Positions 51,733-62,659 are shown, counted from the first letter of the stretch. The stretch: 64,000 bases of DNA from Paragordius varius (GCA_964247055.1 OZ176055.1:6324001-6388000), one strand, 5' to 3'. Made by a program: numbers and translations. Notes: generated from the sequence alone by a model not told the origin.

Positions 51733-52056
51733 ATGTTGGTTTATATTTTATGGTTTTTGGTTATTTTATTCTCCTACTTGATTAACTCTACCAATTTAAT
51801 TGTGATCGAAATGCGCAATGACAAATTAGGTATTTTGACGAGAAATTTTTTTGCAAAAAAAAGTTGTTTTTAAAATGGCCCAAATTAAGTTATAGTTTTT
51901 CACAAAATAATACCCATTTTGATTTATTAAAGAAAACATATTTTCCATTTAGCTAACATCTCCAATTGTCCGCCTCTGTTTTGTGATCATTGGAAGTGTG
52001 AAAAAGGTTTGGCTAAAAATGATTTTGGATGCTACATATGCCGATGTCAAACTTGA
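51733..52056 (+). CDS. Small secreted antistasin-like protein
   Basis: Two exons, 51733-51829 and 51953-52056, 66 residues. Exon 1 encodes a signal peptide (MLVYILWFLVILFSYLINS). The junction G|CT preserves frame. Exon 2 encodes one six-cysteine unit, C-x4-C-x4-C-x10-C-x2-C-x-C, with the antistasin hallmark NDFGCYICRC (family pattern D-x-x-G-C-x-x-C-x-C, spacing of the last four cysteines identical). Antistasin-like domains inhibit serine proteases; activity here is inference. It starts only 201 bp after the BAG stop on the same strand. The intron of 123 nt has GT..AG ends. A chance signal peptide in AT-rich DNA cannot be excluded, but the cysteine pattern is strong. Confidence 0.65.
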
Positions 52057-52344
52057 GTGATCATTGTCTCTACCTGCAGCTGGCATAATTTTATGGATAT
52101 AAAAAAATAATGTTATATACTGTAATTTTTCAATCCTTCAAATATATTTAATTTTATATTTCAAGTGATTTATAATAATGACTTCCAATAAAAAATTGGA
52201 TTATAGTAAATAGGGGACCAAGTAAGTGAATGACTAATAAGTATAATTAATAAAAATTTTAAAGTTGAAAATAAAGCTTTCAAATTTTACGCTCCATAGG
52301 TAATTTTAATTCAGATTTTTGTTCATAACTTCATTACACCAGAC

Positions 52345-52580
52345 CAGGGTCGAACACTAATGTCGCAGGCCGTATCAAAAAACCCAGGAGGCATTCGAAA
52401 CTTATAATTTATAATGAATTAGCAATTTTTTCTAGTTCATGCAAATCGTAAATACTTATTTCTAAAAATTCTTGAAAGAACTATCAATATTATTGAGAAT
52501 TTATAGCATATTATTATTTATGGATTTCCAAATTTTTAACTAGCCGCACATAGAGTCGGCCAGCTTGTTGGACACCCCTG
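52345..52580. mobile_element. hAT MITE
   Basis: 236 bp, CAGGGTCGAACACTAATG on the left and TTGTTGGACACCCCTG on the right. Flanks ACCAGAC and ACTAGAC look like a decayed target duplication. The inner GC-rich palindrome has decayed to AGCCGCACATAGAGTCGGCC. The stretches 52057-52344 and 52581-53012 hold nothing else I can name. Confidence 0.65.
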
Positions 52581-53012
52581 ACTAGACGAAAATATTTTCA
52601 GCTAAATACTCGCACTTATTTTTTTATGAAAATATCGAATTTGAATTTTTTACTATAGCTATTTTTTGGCGAATTATTCCGTGTAGTACTGATATGGCGC
52701 ATGAAATTTTTTGAGTAAGAGGGCATATGTAAATTTATTTATTATATTTATAGCCATTCTTCCTATTCCATTCTAAAACATGTGTACATTATTGATAATC
52801 CTTTTCCCCTACTTGGTAAGGGGTATACGTAGTGGAATAAAATGTTTCACATAATTAACTAGCTTTATTTTTAAAATAATTCGATATGTGACTTTTTTAA
52901 GTATAGACCAATTCTAGTAAGTGTTGGGTTTTGGCTCAATTTCGGCTTGAATCTTTTTCAAATAATATAGAGACGATCAATAGTTTAATAGTTTTTAAAT
53001 ATATTATACGGT

Positions 53013-53553
53013 TAACACCGATACAAATTGGGGTATTAGGAATATCAAACTGTAATTTTAAAAAATTGCTAAATGAAACGATTCTATAATTTAAAAATAT
53101 GCTTCTATCCTAATGAAATTATATATAAGCCAAACTATTTAAATGAAATTTAGTTTTAAAAAAGTTTCATATCAAACTACTTCGAAGACAATTTAATTTT
53201 AAATATTTTTGCACAAAATCTTGTTTATTTGATAGTAACGCTAAATCAAAGCTAATTTTTTAATTAAAATTATACATCTAACATTGATAAACAAAAAATG
53301 GTTTGTTTTCCATTCTTTTTTATTTATAATGCACACATGTCATGACTAAAATATTACTTTCAGATTTTTCCATAAAATAAATATCAAGTTTTTTGGATGA
53401 ATCTTTTTTATGTTTGGGTGCATCATGTGCGAACTTTTGCAATTCAATTTGTTCCATATTATTAAGCATATTTAATTTTAAAACGGCCCGGGATCATCTA
53501 AGACCCCAATTTGAATCAGAGGACTGAAATGAATGCGTTGTATCAAAATGTTA
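53013..53553. mobile_element. TAACACTT MITE, diverged copy
   Basis: TAACACCGATACAAATTGGG on the left; GACCCCAATTTGAATCAGAG, GCGTTGTATC and AAAATGTTA on the right. More diverged than the other copies, so probably older. Confidence 0.6.
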
Positions 53554-53639
53554 GTATTTTTTTTATCATAAATTTAACGAAAGCCACATATTATTCTTTC
53601 CGTAGATTGGCCATCCTGATTGATTAAAAATAACAAACA

Positions 53640-54330
53640 AATTGAATAAAGAGATTCGGAACTTGAGTTATGGTGTTATGCCTAAGCCTAATAAAACTAT
53701 ATTAAGCACTAGAGAAAAGCCTACGATTGGGAATTGATGGGGAAAATTGAAGTGGTTCATCAATAAACATTTTTGGGTTTTATAATTTTCGAGGATGGCT
53801 CTTTAACTATTCTAACAGCTGAAAGAGAATAGGATTACGCAGAGAGGCGATGACCAAATTAATAAAACTCTGGAAAAACAAAAGTGCAGGAGTTGAAACC
53901 AAAAAAGATTATTCAATTTTGTTCTACTGATCACCACGTATGGTTGTGAGGGCAAGACTCTCATAGAGACAAAGGAATACTCATGGCTTTTGAAATAAGC
54001 TATTGGCGTAGGACGCCACCGAAAAGTAAAATTAACATGGAAAGCTAAATACACAAATAAGTACTGAAACTAAATTAGAGAATTCACAAAAGAATGTTAA
54101 ATTTTGTCATGTCATGCGATCGAAAATTCTTTAGAGAAAGACACAATGTTTGGAAAGGTAAAGGACAAAGAAAACGAGGCCAACCACCGATGAGGTGGTT
54201 AGACATGATAAAAGGTGAGACTAAGATGACGTAAAAAGTTTTGAATGAACGGTTAGAAAGAAGTGTTAATCAAAAGTGCAAACTATATCCAAAAAGTCGT
54301 TTAGGTGTAAAGATTAACCAACCAAAATAA
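53640..54330 (+). mobile_element. LINE 3' end (C-terminal fragment)
   Basis: Frame fragments typical of a LINE C terminus: HVMRSKIL, then GKGQRKRGQPPMRWLDMIK (the RGRPxxRWLDxI type motif) and a tail ending KSRLGVKINQPK with a stop. A stop and frame breaks lie between the pieces. It ends in a TAAATAAATTAATTAAATG-like simple 3' end. The reverse transcriptase domain is absent. Different from the LINE at 39830 in its tail sequence. Confidence 0.65.
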
Positions 54331-54591
54331 ATTAATTAAATGTATATATTAATTTAGTATGTTTTGTATTGCATTATAGACAGAATAGTTAATAATCAAT
54401 GTCCACCAATAAAACCTGTTTTTATTTTATCAACAATTTTTAATCAACAATACTAAACAAAGATTAAGGCCTTTATTAATAACGATGCAAACCTCAACAG
54501 TTTTTTTGATATAACATTTAGATTAGGTTAAACAAATCATTTACATTATTTATTTTGAATTATTTATGCGCGTAAATTTGATTTTTATTAT

Positions 54592-56546
54592 ATGCTTGGG
54601 ATAATATTGTTTTGGCTCTTTGCTTTGTTGAAAGAAAGCCATTCCCTTCACGAAGAAAATCCAATAAATTCGTATGAAGATTCAAGTAATACTAAAGATA
54701 CATTAAAAATTCACATTATAATATATTACTTAATGTTTAAATAATAATAAAATCGATTTAAACTTAAAGTTAGAATAAAAATAATTTAATTTTTAAAAAT
54801 GCATTGAAATACGGTTTTGACGGCGGTATCATAATTACGAGACTCTCATCTAGTTTTTATGGCGCCAACATTAAAAAAAATTGATAATGTACAGTAAAAA
54901 TTGAAATTATACGGACAAAACGTTAAAATATAAAGCAAATATTTTTTTCCAGTAGACATCCATAATTATTATATCTTGATTTTTTACTTATAACTCATTG
55001 TTTAGAATTGCAAAGTATGAATTCGAGATGTATGTTGGTAACACAATCAATTATATATTTTACAATTGCACTTAAATATTGGGAAAAAATAGTGGTTAAA
55101 AAATAATGGTTGTATTTTTAAAAAAATATTTGTCTTTATATTTTTACGTTTTTGTCTGCATATATTTTACTGTAATATGTGTTTTTAGAAATTCCTTGTT
55201 ATTGCAATGAATGTTTAGAAAAAAATTATTGCATGACACATGGTCATTGTTATAATGTGAGCCAGGATCGAAATATCGGACCATTTTATGGGTAAATTTA
55301 GAGTTAACAATTAAAATTATCATTACATAATTGTCAAACAGCATTTCAACGCCTTAATATAGCTTCTTTCCAGCGAAATTCTCCGTCCTGAAATGTTGTT
55401 TTTTATTAGCATTTTTGATATATTGTAACTTGCAATTATTTTTAATCTTTGCTATATTCCACAATTCAGTGTTTCTGAGGATTTTGCTCTTTCCATAGCT
55501 CGATTTTTGATTCGAGAATTATTTATATTGTATTTTTGATACTTAATGTGAAGCGTAGTAAAATTTATTTGGACATTTTTTGTTTTAGGCAAAGCCACGG
55601 TGGAGTTACAAATCATTTATAATTTCATTATAAAAAACTATCTTCTTCTCATTCATTTCAATAACGATATATTTTAGAATTTTTCTGGCCTGAATTTTTA
55701 TTATTATATAAGTGTGAAAGATATCTGCTTTTGTTTATTTGATTAATTTAAACTATTTTCTAAGGAAATCAAAATATATTAATAAAATAATTAATTACAT
55801 TAATTAAATATAAATTTTAACAAGTAAATTTTTTTAAAAAATATATTAGGAAAAATAAATTATAATTTTGTGGAGAAAAAAAAATATATAAAAATATTTT
55901 CAGGCGGTCACTTTTCGAAACCTTGCGGTCACTATGTAGACCGAGGTCGACCGTTTGGCACCCTTGGTTTAAAGGATACCTTCTTTTCTATTAATAGAAT
56001 ATCAAAGTTATATAGAAATTTTTGTTAACAAATAAGTTATTTTAAACACAAATAAATATGAAAGAAAAATTATAAAGGGAAAAAATTGCAAAAATATTTT
56101 TTATCTTTTTTAAGAATTTTCCCGGTCACGAAGTCGACCGCGGTCGATCGTTTGGCCACCCCTGGTCTATAAATTGTTTACATTATTTTTATTCGCTTAT
56201 GGAATTTAATTTGTGAAATTTTCATCCATCGCCAAAACAATATAATCATTAAATTTATGTATTGTCAGATATGTCACAGAATGAAAATTTATGTGCCAAC
56301 TATGAATTACGTCTTCAAATGAATATTAACTAATGCCAATTTGTTTTTTAATTAGTGAATCTGTTAACTTAATATAGTTTTTTTTACTATTTAGTTGTTT
56401 AGATGATCCAATCTCATTTATCAGTTGTTCAAGGCCATCTCGTATAACCTTTGGGCCAGATGGTCGTGTACACTTTGTTACAATGAAATGTTGTGATGAA
56501 GAGTGGTGCAATTATCCTATAGAAAACATCCCTTATCATCTTATAG
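54592..56546 (+). CDS. TGF-beta/activin type I receptor-like ectodomain (5' exons)
   Basis: Three in-frame exons: 54592-54685, 55189-55291, 56395-56546. Exon 1 gives a signal peptide (MLGIILFWLFALLKESHS). Exons 2 and 3 give the cysteine pattern of type I receptors: CYCNEC-x5-CMTHGHCY, then FYGCL, a lone Cys, KCCDEEWCN. TGFBR1 has CFCHLC-x-CVTDGLCF and YCCNQDHCN at the same positions, as I recall it. Junction phases agree (A|AA, GG|T), and exon 3 ends in GTATTT donor context. The membrane segment, GS box and kinase should follow; no such exon was found before the window end, although downstream introns could hold them beyond 64000. It may be an incomplete gene, a soluble receptor, or a receptor with a very long intron. 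Confidence 0.72.
54890..55174. mobile_element. TACAGTAAAA MITE in receptor intron 1
   Basis: 285 bp. Ends TACAGTAAAAATTG and ATATTTTACTGTA; inside, GGACAAAACGT faces ACGTTTTTGTC. TACAGT ends with TA suggest a Tc1-like origin. The right end lies 14 bp before the first base of receptor exon 2, so the polypyrimidine region of that acceptor is partly element-derived. Confidence 0.65.
55905..56165. repeat. Two hAT-type right ends (GGTCGACCG..TTTGGCACCC)
   Basis: 55905-55968 carries GCGGTCACTATGTAGACC and GGTCGACCGTTTGGCACCC; 56122-56165 carries GTCGACCGCGGTCGATCG and TTTGGCCACCCCTGG. Two related termini in the same orientation about 200 bp apart in receptor intron 2; matching left ends were not found. 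Confidence 0.5.
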
Positions 56547-57750
56547 GTATTTTAGATAGATTTTCTACTTTGTGCGGTAAATTTAAATGTAAGATTCGTA
56601 TTATATTAGGATCTGGTATCTACCTTAATAAAACTAAGTCCGACTCTGCGGCCCTTCGCAAAATTTTGCGCGACTTAACACACAAAAGAGTAACTTTAAC
56701 ATGTCCGTATAAACAAGTTTAACGGATTGAATACACTAAAAAAAACTATTAAAGTTAGGTGGTCACAGCATAAGAAAATATATTTATAAAATGACTCAAC
56801 GTATGAAAAATTGTGGTTCTTTGATTTAAAGTAAGTATATATATAGTTTGGATAATGTACAAATATATAAGTTTAGGAGGAGAAAGTTTACTAAAATAAA
56901 ATTCAGTTTTAAAACAACTAAAGCAGAAATATTCCATTATTTATAAAAATAATATAGGAAAATATTAAATTTTCCATTGTCATACTTTTATCGAGATTAT
57001 CGCTACGAATTATTTAATGTTTACCCAGGGCCTTAAATAATATCTTTTGATGAAATATATATTTTCCAATCGAAAAATGTTAAGGTAGAGTAGTCCCGAA
57101 TTTCAAACAGGTGATATTTAACATAAACTATTTGCTACCTTAAATATAGATGCATTTAAATATATATTTTTATATTAAAAACTAAATCAAAATATTTGGC
57201 GGTTTATATTTTTATATATTAAAAAACCAAAAAAATATATGCCTTAAAGGGTAAATACATATTTTTAGATTTCATATCTTAGATATTTATAAATTTATTT
57301 TATGCAATCATTGAGTCGAAAGGTGCCCCAAAATGTGATTAAGAGTTTAAACATTTATTTGTCATTTTTTAAGGCATCAAGACCTTAAAACACTTCATTA
57401 CTTTTTAATTTTTTCGTAGACGATTCCATTTTGGGGTAGTTTTCTATTCTTGTAAAATACTGTTTTAAGAGTTTGTTTGTTTATGATTTAATTACATCCA
57501 TACTCATTTATTTGCCTGTTGTATTAACGATCTAAAAAATCCAAATGAAAAAATACCCTAAAAGTTTTAGACATGAATTTTTATTTTTCCCTTTAAAATT
57601 TATATTGAATTGTTCGCGTAGAATGCTAAATTTGGCCTATTTATATTTTAAATGGCTCTGGGATATACATTTACCCGTAAAGGTAATGAAGTTATAATGC
57701 TATCTGGCAATATAAAAAATCTTGGTTTATTTACTCTTATTGTAATATAG

Positions 57751-57995
57751 TTTCTATGCTTACGATTAACTCTGTGGACATAGAAATTTTGCATGACTCA
57801 CATCAAATGTACCTAAAAATGGGCATAAATACTCAATACATCGATTTTAAAATAATGCGATATTTTCACTTAATGGCAAATGACAGCAATACCATAGAGG
57901 TAACTTTTTTTGCAAATGTAATACAGGTGTTTTTACCTAATACTTATGAATCGCCCATAATTTTAATGATGATACATCAATTTACTTTGTTCTAA
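57751..57995 (+). CDS. C-terminal exons of a PCNA-fold protein (RAD9/HUS1-like?), partial
   Basis: Exon 57751-57899, a 27-nt intron (57900-57926, GTAACT..ATACAG) and exon 57927-57995 with stop. The encoded end reads VDIEILHDS, YIDFKIMRYFHLMAND, then IEVFLPN and SPIILMM. The hydrophobic pattern fits the last strands of a sliding-clamp domain: PCNA has LTFALRYLNFF and VPLVVEYKI, RAD9 has ITFCLKEFRGLLSFAE. Without splicing the 27 nt add nine residues and the match is worse. An open stretch at 56610-56719 (GIYLNKTKSDSAALRKIL) might be an earlier exon, but phases do not join. Assignment is tentative; upstream exons are unknown. Confidence 0.35.
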
Positions 57996-58135
57996 CAAAC
58001 ATGTCTTTAAAATATTTTTTTATAAAACGTATCTATACGATTTAAATTCTTATTGGTTCAATGAATATTTAAATAAACATCAGATAAAAACTAATAAAAG
58101 AGCAGTCCCAATAGAAATTTGCTTATACACTTATC

Positions 58136-58310
58136 TACAGTATGCATTTTAATGGTTGCTTATTTCACTCTATAGTAGGGCGATTTGCAACACAATAGTG
58201 TATGGAAAAAAACAACAAAATGTTGAATAAACTATTATTTCCTTTCTTTTGTCCATACACTCCTGTGTTGCAAACTATGTCAATTTAGAACCATTAAAAT
58301 GCATACTGTA
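58136..58310. mobile_element. Palindromic Tc1-like MITE (175 bp)
   Basis: TACAGTATGCATTTTAATGG on the left and CCATTAAAATGCATACTGTA on the right, a perfect 20-bp inverted repeat; inside, GCAACAC and GTGTATGG again face CCATACAC and GTGTTGC. Nearly the whole element folds into one hairpin. CAGT ends next to TA point to Tc1/mariner. Confidence 0.85.
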
Positions 58311-58729
58311 ATTATGGAAGCTATTTCAAAAAAATTGATTGTAGAATTCACAATCAATATATTTTTTTGCGAAACATAATTATTGTATAATTAATTCAAT
58401 TTAACCCGAAATTAGTTAATTATTTTTTATGGGATATCCGATGGCATGGCCAAAATACATCCCAAATTGTACTCTTGAATATTAAATTTATATCAAGTAA
58501 TATGGCATTAAGATTGTATTAATTAAAGTTCCATATATGATTTATTTAGGTAAAAAGAAATTTTACCATAACTTTTCAAAACAACACAATGTACAAAGTC
58601 CATATCACACCAACCCTAAAGAGGCGTTTGATATTTTCTGATTTGGCTGAAACGTTTTATTTTATCAATCTTTACCGTAAATATTCAGATTTTTTACACA
58701 AATATTAATATTTTTTAAATATTATTTAT

Positions 58730-59925
58730 ACGATTTTCCATGAAAAAAAACAACATTTTTTTAAGCAAACGCAACATTTTTTTTGAATTAAACACATTTT
58801 TATTTTATGACATTTAATTATTAAGTATTCATTTAATTTTAACTTAATGTATTTTTTAGCGTTTAATTATGATTTTCATTGTTTTATCATTTTCAAACAT
58901 TTTAAATTTGCCCATAAATTGCATTATTTATAATAATTATTTTTTTCTTTTACATATTTAGTTTCACCTGCAAAAACAATTTATTCAATTTGCACTTCAA
59001 GATTTAAATTTGGTCCTTAGACACTTCAAATTGTCCTTCAATATTTAATTTTGATTCTAACTTTTAATAATGAAGCAATAAAATATTTATCTACTTTATT
59101 TAAAACTTTTCTTCATTTGACGGAAACTTTTGAATGAATACCGTTTTTTCATAAGGACCGTATCTCCTTATTATTTTTTATAATTTTTAATTATATTTAA
59201 AAATATCTGTGGGTTATTGATTGTAATATTTAGTTTAAGACATTAATAATATAATATAGTTAAAATAAAGAAAATTAGTTTGAAACAAATATTTACTAAG
59301 AAAATACTAATTTTGAATGGAAAAAATGCTAATAAAAGGTATTAGGTTAAATATAAAAATATAGATAATTAAACACAAAAATAACGGTTGTGTGACTGCA
59401 CAAAACGCAAGGAGACTCTTGAAGTGATCAAGGACCAAGTTTAAATGCTCTAGGGCACTTATGAAGTGCAAATTGTATAAATTGATATAGGTGAAACTAA
59501 AGTTGGAAAAGAAAAAAATAATCTTTATAAAATAAATAATTTTGGACAAAATTAAATTGTTTGAATATCAATTTGAAATATTAATGATAAAACTATTTTT
59601 TTCTCCATTTTTTTTAATTATATCTCATATTATTATCTTTTGTTTATTAATTAAAAAAATACTACCAAGTGTCGATAATTTTGGATATGTTCAATTTAAT
59701 AAATTTTACAAGGAATCAAATTATTATTTTAGAATAAAAATCATAATTTTACGCTAAAATTTAATTACATTAACTTAAAATTAAATAAATGCTTAATAAT
59801 TAAATGGTCATAAATAAAAAAATGTTTTTAATTTAAAAAACATTGTTGTTATTGCTTGAAAATGTTTCCTTTGCTTGAAAAATGTTGCATTTGTTAAAAA
59901 TGTTGTTTTCATGAAAAATGCTATA
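58730..59925. mobile_element. Inverted-repeat element with ATGTTG iterons, host of a nested MITE
   Basis: Left end near 58735: CCATGAAAAAAAACAACAT, AAGCAAACGCAACATTTT. Right end, inverted: AAAATGTTGCATTTG, AATGTTGTTTTCATGAAAA. About 1.2 kb. Between the ends lies another inverted-repeat element (58961-59497). The reading frames at 59307-59549 and 59542-59757 are inside and are composition-driven. Confidence 0.5.
58961..59497. mobile_element. GTTTCACCT-ended MITE, nested
   Basis: Starts GTTTCACCT and ends AGGTGAAAC; inside are CAATTTGCACTTCA and its complement TGAAGTGCAAATTG, plus GGTCCTT..CTTCAA and AAGGACCAAG motifs recalling the iteron MITEs at 18415 and 60731, although the outer ends differ. 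Confidence 0.65.
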
Positions 59926-60730
59926 CATAATTAGTCTGAATAAGGATTAATTTGGAATATTATAATTACTGAAAAATAAGTAGAAATATGTAATTTGTTT
60001 TAAAAATTAAGCTATAAAACCAACATTTTTCTGCTTATTTTAAGTCATTCTTCTATTTACGATCGTCCCAGGTCTGTTTATTAAGAAAATGTACCCATAT
60101 TAATATTACTTAAAAAGGTGATTTTCTTAAGGTAATTATTTGCTTGTTTTTTATAATATAATGCAGGACTATTTCGGTATTATTTTTCTGATAATTAAAC
60201 TCTTCGCTTTTATAATCGCTTATTTAAACCCATACAAAGCCTTATATCCATTACGTCATAACTTACTTCGTTATACGGTTTTTGGCATTCGGTCATACTA
60301 TGAGTTTAATTAATATCTCATTAGTATAGTTGTTAAATAACTCTAACAAATACAAAAATTTCTAGGATACCATCCTCAATGGTTTCTGGACAAACCGCAT
60401 ATTGATTATTATAACGGATCCTATGTTATATGTTTTCAGTGTCTAAGAATCAATGAAAGAATACGATGTAGAGACTGCTTGTCTCAAAATCCAAAAATTC
60501 CAACTCATCTAATTACATGATTGAAAATATTGAAAAACAATTAATTATTGCATTAATTAAAATAATAATAGGTTTATATCCCTAAAAAAATATTTTACGA
60601 TTTGGGTGAAAGATAAATATATTATTATGCTATTACAAGTTAGCCATGAATTCATATGGCCTGATAGGTTTTCTGAAATTTAGCCCCAAAAGCACGCCAT
60701 TTCAATAGACGGGTCGGTTTTTAGCGGGTA

Positions 60731-61307
60731 TATACCATTTTCAAGAGTGTCCTTGAACAATTCAAGTTGGTCCTTGAACAATTCAAGTTGGTCCTTGAAT
60801 ATATAGTTTAAGTTGGTCCTTAAACAATTCAAGTTGGTCGTTGAACAGTTCAAATTGGTCCTTGAACAATTCAAGTTGGTCCTTTGACTTTTTTGTTTTG
60901 TTTTTAAATTTTGTCAATCAAATTGTAAATAATCTTTGAGAAACACTATATCTTTATTCATTTCTTAAAATAATTTTGGATATTTATAAGGTTTGAACAC
61001 GAAATGAAAAAATATATAAGTTTTCTGGGTTATTAATTAAATTTTTTCATTAAAAACATTTAAAAGTCAATAATTTTGTTCAATTAAAAAAAATAGTTTG
61101 AAACAAAAAAGTGGTTTTTCAATAAAAAATTTTATTTTTAAATGAATAAATATATAATAAATAATGAAAATTAGGTTAATAAATAATAAAATAAAAGAAT
61201 AAATGCAAAAATTATGGTTAAATCAAAATTTTTAAATTTTAAGGACCAACTTGAACTGTTCAAGGACCAACTTGAATTCAAGGACACTCTTGAAGTGTAA
61301 TGGTATA
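60731..61307. mobile_element. Iteron MITE with six TTGAACAATTCAA-type units
   Basis: 577 bp, TATACCATT and AATGGTATA at the ends, then GAGTGTCCTTGAA facing TTCAAGGACACTCTTGAA. The left arm has about six 22-bp units (CCTTGAACAATTCAAGTTGGT, some changed) from 60749 to 60880; the right arm has two or three in inverse orientation (61245-61290). The frame at 60680-60874 is just this repeat read as protein. Confidence 0.85.
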
Positions 61308-61309
61308 TC

Positions 61310-61806
61310 CTTACCCATCAGCTATCATCGAAGAAACGCCTGACTAAAATTTTTGCCTTTTAACAAGGAATACCTGGAATCCTTATTGAATTTTTATGGT
61401 CTCATACTTTGGGCGAATTGTTTAAAAAAATTATTCTTGTGGACTTAATGTTTTTGAAAAAAGTGGCATTTTACGGGGTGAGCAGGTAAAAAGATGGCCT
61501 AAAATAAAAAAGCGAGCCGACTATGTTCGGCCCAATCAAAAATAAGTAAAAAAATTTATATTTAAAATCGAATGGTTCAGCACGTTTTTGGGATAATTGT
61601 CTCGAAGACACGATTTTTGTGGACTTGTGTTTTCAAAAAACCCGTTTTTTACACGGGGTGGGCCCAACTCGGGACTAATTCAAAAAAAGGGAGAAGCTAT
61701 TGTCAGGGCATTCATTAATGATTATATTTTTTCGACTTTTGGAATGGTCTACAGGTTTTCCGGAAACAGATCACAAAGCCACCACTTTCCATTTTTATAA
61801 ATATAC
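61310..61806 (+). repeat. Structured repeat family, single copy
   Basis: Follows the 515-bp unit of 33033-33547 along its length: CAGCTATCATC, TTTTGCCTTTTAACA, GTCTCATAC, GGGGTGGGCCCAACTCGGG, ttaatgattatattttttcg, CAGGTTTTCCGG and the terminal TTTATAAATATACAGATT. It begins directly at the right end of the iteron MITE, at 61307. Confidence 0.7.
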
Positions 61807-62659
61807 AGATTTCATAATTTTAATTTTTTTTGTGTGGCGAAGAAGTTAGAGGACTAACGAACTTCATTATAAAATTATTATTAATTTTTCTGATGTTACA
61901 TCATATTCTCATACTATTAATGTAATGTATAATAACAAATCCAATTTAAAGTTTTTTAAGCGAACCGCAAGGATAAATAAACTATGTTTCCCACTTACTA
62001 TATTTTGTTTACAGATGTAAAAATTTGGTATCACTTAACGCTTTAACAAAATCTTGATAAATCTTTATTTTTTAAAATATGCATTTCGTCATAATTTATT
62101 ATATATTAAAATTCTTATCTCAAATCTCCGTATTTTTGCTTTTTATAATTTAAATTTCTTTGTAAAATATTTTTTCGGTAAAAACGAATTGGGATGTCAA
62201 AATTTAGGACATATTAAAATTTTTTTATTGCGTAATATCTAAAGTTTTGGGTTTAAAGCAGACTTGCCCATTTTAAGCGTTTCTTTTTGAAACTTTAAGA
62301 AGCCACATTTATAATTCAAAAACTTATAATTTTGTTTTAGTTATGGCCCATGATGATAGTTATATTTTAGAATGAATTAATTTTTACAAAATTTAAAGCA
62401 AAATGTGCGCGAATTTTGGCCAAATCTTCAGATTTGAAACTGTTACCACAAAAATTGTAATAATTTGCATAAATAACTCATTAAGCTCATAACCAAAAGC
62501 ACCATGAGAATCTGATATATTTAATATATATGTAAATATTTTATCAGAATATTTAATTGTACCTCCCGATTTTGTGCACGTGTATCCGATGACCTCATGC
62601 CTGCTCATGATTATTTTAATACGGATTGTATTGAATTTACATAAGTTGCTTTTATGAAC
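61807..62659. other. AT-rich spacer
   Basis: No gene recognised. A stretch near 62500-62540 on the minus strand (GATTCTCATGGTGCTTTT) matches part of the TGTGACCAGATA element family, so it is partly a transposon fragment. Confidence 0.5.

Noticed and set aside
56395-56722. HUS1-like reading of receptor exon 3
   Set aside because: RITFGPDGRVHF and EWC recall HUS1, but the joined exons give the complete cysteine pattern of a type I receptor with a signal peptide in front, which is far more specific.
59542-59757. Transmembrane exon of the type I receptor
   Set aside because: It contains a hydrophobic run followed by lysines, but there is no suitable acceptor in the right phase and it lies inside a nested transposon region.
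60749-60880. CRISPR-like array of regular repeats
   Set aside because: Eukaryotic context, no unique spacers between units, and the same repeat inverted at the other end of a MITE.
62393-62608. Minus-strand open frame of 71 codons
   Set aside because: Part of it is a fragment of the TGTGACCAGATA element family and the rest has no recognisable domain or splice context.
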